NCBI GenBank assembly: GCA_007135995.1 | Contig: SLHU01000432.1 | Coordinates: 1 to 7,505, forward strand | From: Clostridiales bacterium | GTDB lineage: Bacteria > Bacillota > Clostridia > Saccharofermentanales > UBA5734 | DNA: 7,505 nt | Direction: 5' to 3' | In this document: positions 5,570 to 7,505 of the stretch, piece after piece | Position numbering within the stretch: position 1 is the first letter of the stretch | How the letters are laid out: each line of letters starts with the position of its first letter | Made by a program: the position numbers and the translations under genes | The notes under the pieces: generated by a model | The model's database searches: none | What the model was told of the DNA's origin: nothing | What the model saw: only the letters and a program-made list of their open reading frames with translations

Positions 5570-6919
5570 TTACAGGACGCCTTTCGCACAGACAACACAA
5601 GCTGGTGCCTTTTCAGGGACACCTGAAAGATTGATCAGCAGATCATCACCTTGCCGGGAGAAAGCACCTTCAGCTTTACTGATCATCTGCATCTGCCCCG
5701 CAGCAGCGCCAAGGCCGGGAACCAGGATTTGTGTTTCTCCTGCCGGGCACTCATCAAGCAGCAAGTACAGGTCTTTTTCTTTTCGGGTAAAGAAAACCGT
5801 TATACCTTTTGCAAGACGTTCCTGCTGGCGTTCATAGGGTCTTGTCCCGTAGATCGCCTGACCATTCTGTTTCATCCAGGCACCCAGATATTCCAGACGA
5901 TCACGCTGTTCCCGAGGAATCGTCCCATCTGCTTTTGGTCCGACGTTTATCAGGAAATTACCGTTATGACTCACACTTTCAATCAGCAGGGTCACCAGTT
6001 TCCGCGGCTCAATATAGTGTGTTTCATCTTCTTCCTGATTATAGGCAAAAGATAAGCCAAGACCACGGCATAATTCCCACTTTTTATTGAGCGTCATCTC
6101 CCCGTGCTGGTACTCTTTTGTCGTGAAATCACACCAGACATTACTCCAGCGGTCATTGACAACCCCTTCTTTCACCGTGTTGTAATAGTGAGCAAATAGG
6201 GTCGGTAAATCCTGTAGCCCTTTACGGGGCCAGCCAATATCGTTCCAAAGTACAGAGGGTTTATATTTTTCAATTAATTCAATCGCCTGGTTAAAGGCAT
6301 AGTCAGCATAGGTATTGGTGATATTCATTGGATTTTGCAGATCAAACAGGTCCGTGATTGTGTCACTGGTGTAGCGCCAGTCAAGGATACCCGAGTAATA
6401 CAAGCCGTATTTCATGTCAGCCTGCCTGACTGCCTCGCCCAGCTCTCCAATGATATCGCGTCCCGGGCCTTTCTTTCCTGTATGGTAGTCAGTATACTGA
6501 CTGGGCCACAGGCATAATCCATCATGATGCTTGGTAACGGGTATAACATAGCCTGCGCCCGCGTCCTTAAACAGCTTGGCCCATGCTGCGGGATCCCAGT
6601 TTTCAGCCTGCCACATGTCAGCAAAATTCTCATAGGGAAAGTCTTTTCCGTATTTTTTTATGTGATGCTCGTAAGTAGGTCCTTTGCCAATGCGAAGGGA
6701 GTTCAGATACCATTCAGAATAGGGGTTATTGGAGAACCATTCTTCGCCAATGGGCATTTCACCAAGCTCGACGGTGGGCGGCGCGTATGCCGGGACAGAG
6801 TAAGCACCCCAGTGGATAAAAATACCCAGTTTGCAGTCTTCATACCACTCTGGCACTTGATGTGTTTTGACTGATTCAAGCACAGGCAGATATTTTTTAT
6901 CGTTTTGTTTTTCACTCAT
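5570..6919 (-). CDS. Alpha-L-fucosidase, glycoside hydrolase family 29, intracellular
   Basis: The 449-residue enzyme should release L-fucose from fucosylated oligosaccharides with retention (EC 3.2.1.51 or related). Visible landmarks are IHWG (35-38), PYSEWYLNSLR (67-76), TKHHDG (129-134), VLWNDIGWP (223-231) with the nucleophile D227, and FTTKEY (265-270) with E269 as probable acid/base. Against the Thermotoga maritima enzyme as I remember it, E66, D224 and E266 all align with a constant offset of three (E69, D227, E269). NFLINVGPKADG (321-332) closes the catalytic domain, and a C-terminal beta domain follows. There is no signal peptide or membrane segment, so the enzyme acts on imported oligosaccharides. 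The ATG at 6919 is chosen over one 10 codons upstream (6949) because AGGAGGT lies 8 bases before it and the upstream ATG would place that site inside the gene. It follows the VOC gene by 84 bases and probably shares its transcript. Confidence 0.95.
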   Translation of the reverse strand: MSEKQNDKKYLPVLESVKTHQVPEWYEDCKLGIFIHWGAYSVPAYAPPTVELGEMPIGEEWFSNNPYSEWYLNSLRIGKGPTYEHHIKKYGKDFPYENFADMWQAENWDPAAWAKLFKDAGAGYVIPVTKHHDGLCLWPSQYTDYHTGKKGPGRDIIGELGEAVRQADMKYGLYYSGILDWRYTSDTITDLFDLQNPMNITNTYADYAFNQAIELIEKYKPSVLWNDIGWPRKGLQDLPTLFAHYYNTVKEGVVNDRWSNVWCDFTTKEYQHGEMTLNKKWELCRGLGLSFAYNQEEDETHYIEPRKLVTLLIESVSHNGNFLINVGPKADGTIPREQRDRLEYLGAWMKQNGQAIYGTRPYERQQERLAKGITVFFTRKEKDLYLLLDECPAGETQILVPGLGAAAGQMQMISKAEGAFSRQGDDLLINLSGVPEKAPACVVCAKGVL

Positions 6920-6927
6920 GCTCGTGT

Positions 6928-6934
6928 ACCTCCT
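6928..6934 (-). promoter_or_regulatory. Ribosome binding site that fixes the fucosidase start
   Basis: AGGAGGT on the minus strand sits 8 bases before the ATG at 6919. The alternative ATG at 6949 is upstream of this site and has no comparable motif, so the protein should start MSEKQNDKKY. Confidence 0.85.
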
Positions 6935-7003
6935 GTTATGCGTTCTCATGACCCGTAAAAAGGTATTAAGAAAGGCATTAAGCTTACCGGAAGATCATCC
7001 AGG

Positions 7004-7411
7004 TCACTTATGCTGAAAAAATTCAACCAGCTCGCCATCAGGCCCGCGGAAAAAAGCGTTGCGGACAGGCATTGGCGGATCTGAAGGAATAGTCACATCC
7101 TGGGGAGGTGTGACTGCCTCGGCACCGGCAGCCATTGCCGCGGCATATGCAGCATCACAGTCGTCTGTACGCAGGCAGTAATGCATCCAGTCGCCTGTTG
7201 GTCTGCCGCTGGGCGGGCCGCCGGCAAAAACCTCCAGGTAATTACCATCTCCCAGATCAAGCAGACAGACGCGCTTGTCACCTTCGCCCCAGCAGGCGTT
7301 CATGGGAAAACCAAGGCCTCCACTGTAAAACGCGACGGTTTTATCATAATCTGATGCTGCCAGCGCAATGTGGTGGTATCCTGAACCGGGAACATTTGTC
7401 TTAGTTGTCAT
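7004..7411 (-). CDS. VOC-superfamily (glyoxalase/bleomycin resistance/dioxygenase fold) protein
   Basis: A 135-residue cytoplasmic protein with the paired beta-alpha-beta-beta-beta layout of the vicinal oxygen chelate fold. The first module runs about 10-63 (YHHIALAASDYDKTVAFYSGGLGF...YLEVF) and the second about 74-132 (WMHYCLRTDD...FFRGPDGELVEFF). The four usual metal-ligand positions are filled by H14, E60, H77 and E130, so it is probably an active metalloenzyme or isomerase. The family covers glyoxalases, epimerases, dioxygenases and thiol transferases, and the reaction cannot be named from sequence. Its place just ahead of the fucosidase gene suggests a role in handling a sugar or aldehyde product. 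The ATG at 7411 has AGGAGG 7 bases upstream. There is no signal peptide. Confidence 0.88.
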   Translation of the reverse strand: MTTKTNVPGSGYHHIALAASDYDKTVAFYSGGLGFPMNACWGEGDKRVCLLDLGDGNYLEVFAGGPPSGRPTGDWMHYCLRTDDCDAAYAAAMAAGAEAVTPPQDVTIPSDPPMPVRNAFFRGPDGELVEFFQHK

Positions 7412-7434
7412 GTTGAGTCCTCCTGGTTTTGTCT

Positions 7435-7455
7435 GGCATCGGCTCTGCCGATACC
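7435..7455 (-). promoter_or_regulatory. Stable 9-bp hairpin just upstream of the VOC gene
   Basis: ggcatcggc (7435-7443) and gccgatacc (7447-7455) pair across a 3-base loop. On the minus-strand RNA there are eight Watson-Crick pairs and one U-G pair. It ends about 9 bases before the Shine-Dalgarno motif. No U-run follows, so it is not a typical terminator. It may be a 5'-leader structure, an RNA-processing or stability element between operon genes, or an operator. Confidence 0.5.
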
Positions 7456-7461
7456 GTCAGA

Positions 7462-7484
7462 TTCAATATTCATATGTTCAATAT
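7462..7484. repeat. Direct repeat TTCAATAT, 15-bp period, upstream of the VOC gene
   Basis: ttcaatat occurs at 7462-7469 and 7477-7484, separated by tcatatg. The A/T-rich stretch lies 50-75 bases before the VOC start. It could be a direct-repeat regulator site or part of a promoter, but the window ends too soon to place a -35 box. Confidence 0.35.
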
Positions 7485-7505
7485 AAGACGATCTCAGTTT
7501 ATCAT

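Noticed and set aside
5651..6055. Plus-strand ORF of 134 codons opposite the fucosidase gene
   Set aside because: Antisense to a complete GH29 gene and without recognisable domains or a Shine-Dalgarno site.
6920..6949. Ten-codon N-terminal extension of the fucosidase from the ATG at 6949
   Set aside because: The strong AGGAGGT at 6928-6934 would lie inside the extension and serves the ATG at 6919; the 449-residue product also matches the family length.

Overview
The window looks like a carbohydrate-use region from a member of the Bacillota (Firmicutes). The evidence is the strong AGGAGG-type ribosome binding sites placed 6-8 bases before ATG, sigma-A-like promoters, a mid-range base composition by eye, and protein wording typical of that phylum (for example the FGTGGWRAII start of the phosphohexomutase). 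The exact genus cannot be read from the sequence. No rRNA, tRNA, CRISPR array, insertion sequence or phage gene was recognised.

Layout from left to right: (1) the 3' part of an AraC-family regulator on the + strand, running in from outside the window. (2) Convergent to it, a tight minus-strand operon read right to left: a galactokinase-like GHMP sugar kinase (3856-2726), a GlmU-like single-domain sugar-1-phosphate nucleotidylyltransferase (2736-1948) and an alpha-D-phosphohexomutase (1955-537), with overlaps of 11 and 8 bases. (3) A 388-base non-coding stretch (3857-4244) with a good candidate promoter, two inverted repeats and a cre-like site at its upstream end. (4) A minus-strand zinc-dependent MDR dehydrogenase of the sorbitol dehydrogenase type (5270-4245). 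(5) A 299-base gap with a terminator-like stem-loop whose distal arm overlaps the -35 box of the candidate dehydrogenase promoter. (6) A minus-strand pair: a VOC-superfamily protein (7411-7004) followed by a GH29 alpha-L-fucosidase (6919-5570), probably the end of an operon that begins to the right of the window.

How the genes may work together (inference): the fucosidase has no signal peptide, so it would remove L-fucose from small fucosylated oligosaccharides after uptake. The kinase, nucleotidylyltransferase and mutase have the three chemistries needed to turn a free hexose or N-acetylhexosamine into a sugar-1-phosphate, then a UDP-sugar or a sugar-6-phosphate. That would suit salvage of the core sugars left after defucosylation, or supply of a nucleotide sugar. 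The dehydrogenase would oxidise a polyol or sugar. The sugar substrates of the kinase, mutase and dehydrogenase cannot be fixed from sequence alone. The least ordinary element is the kinase-nucleotidylyltransferase-mutase cassette together with its structured promoter region.
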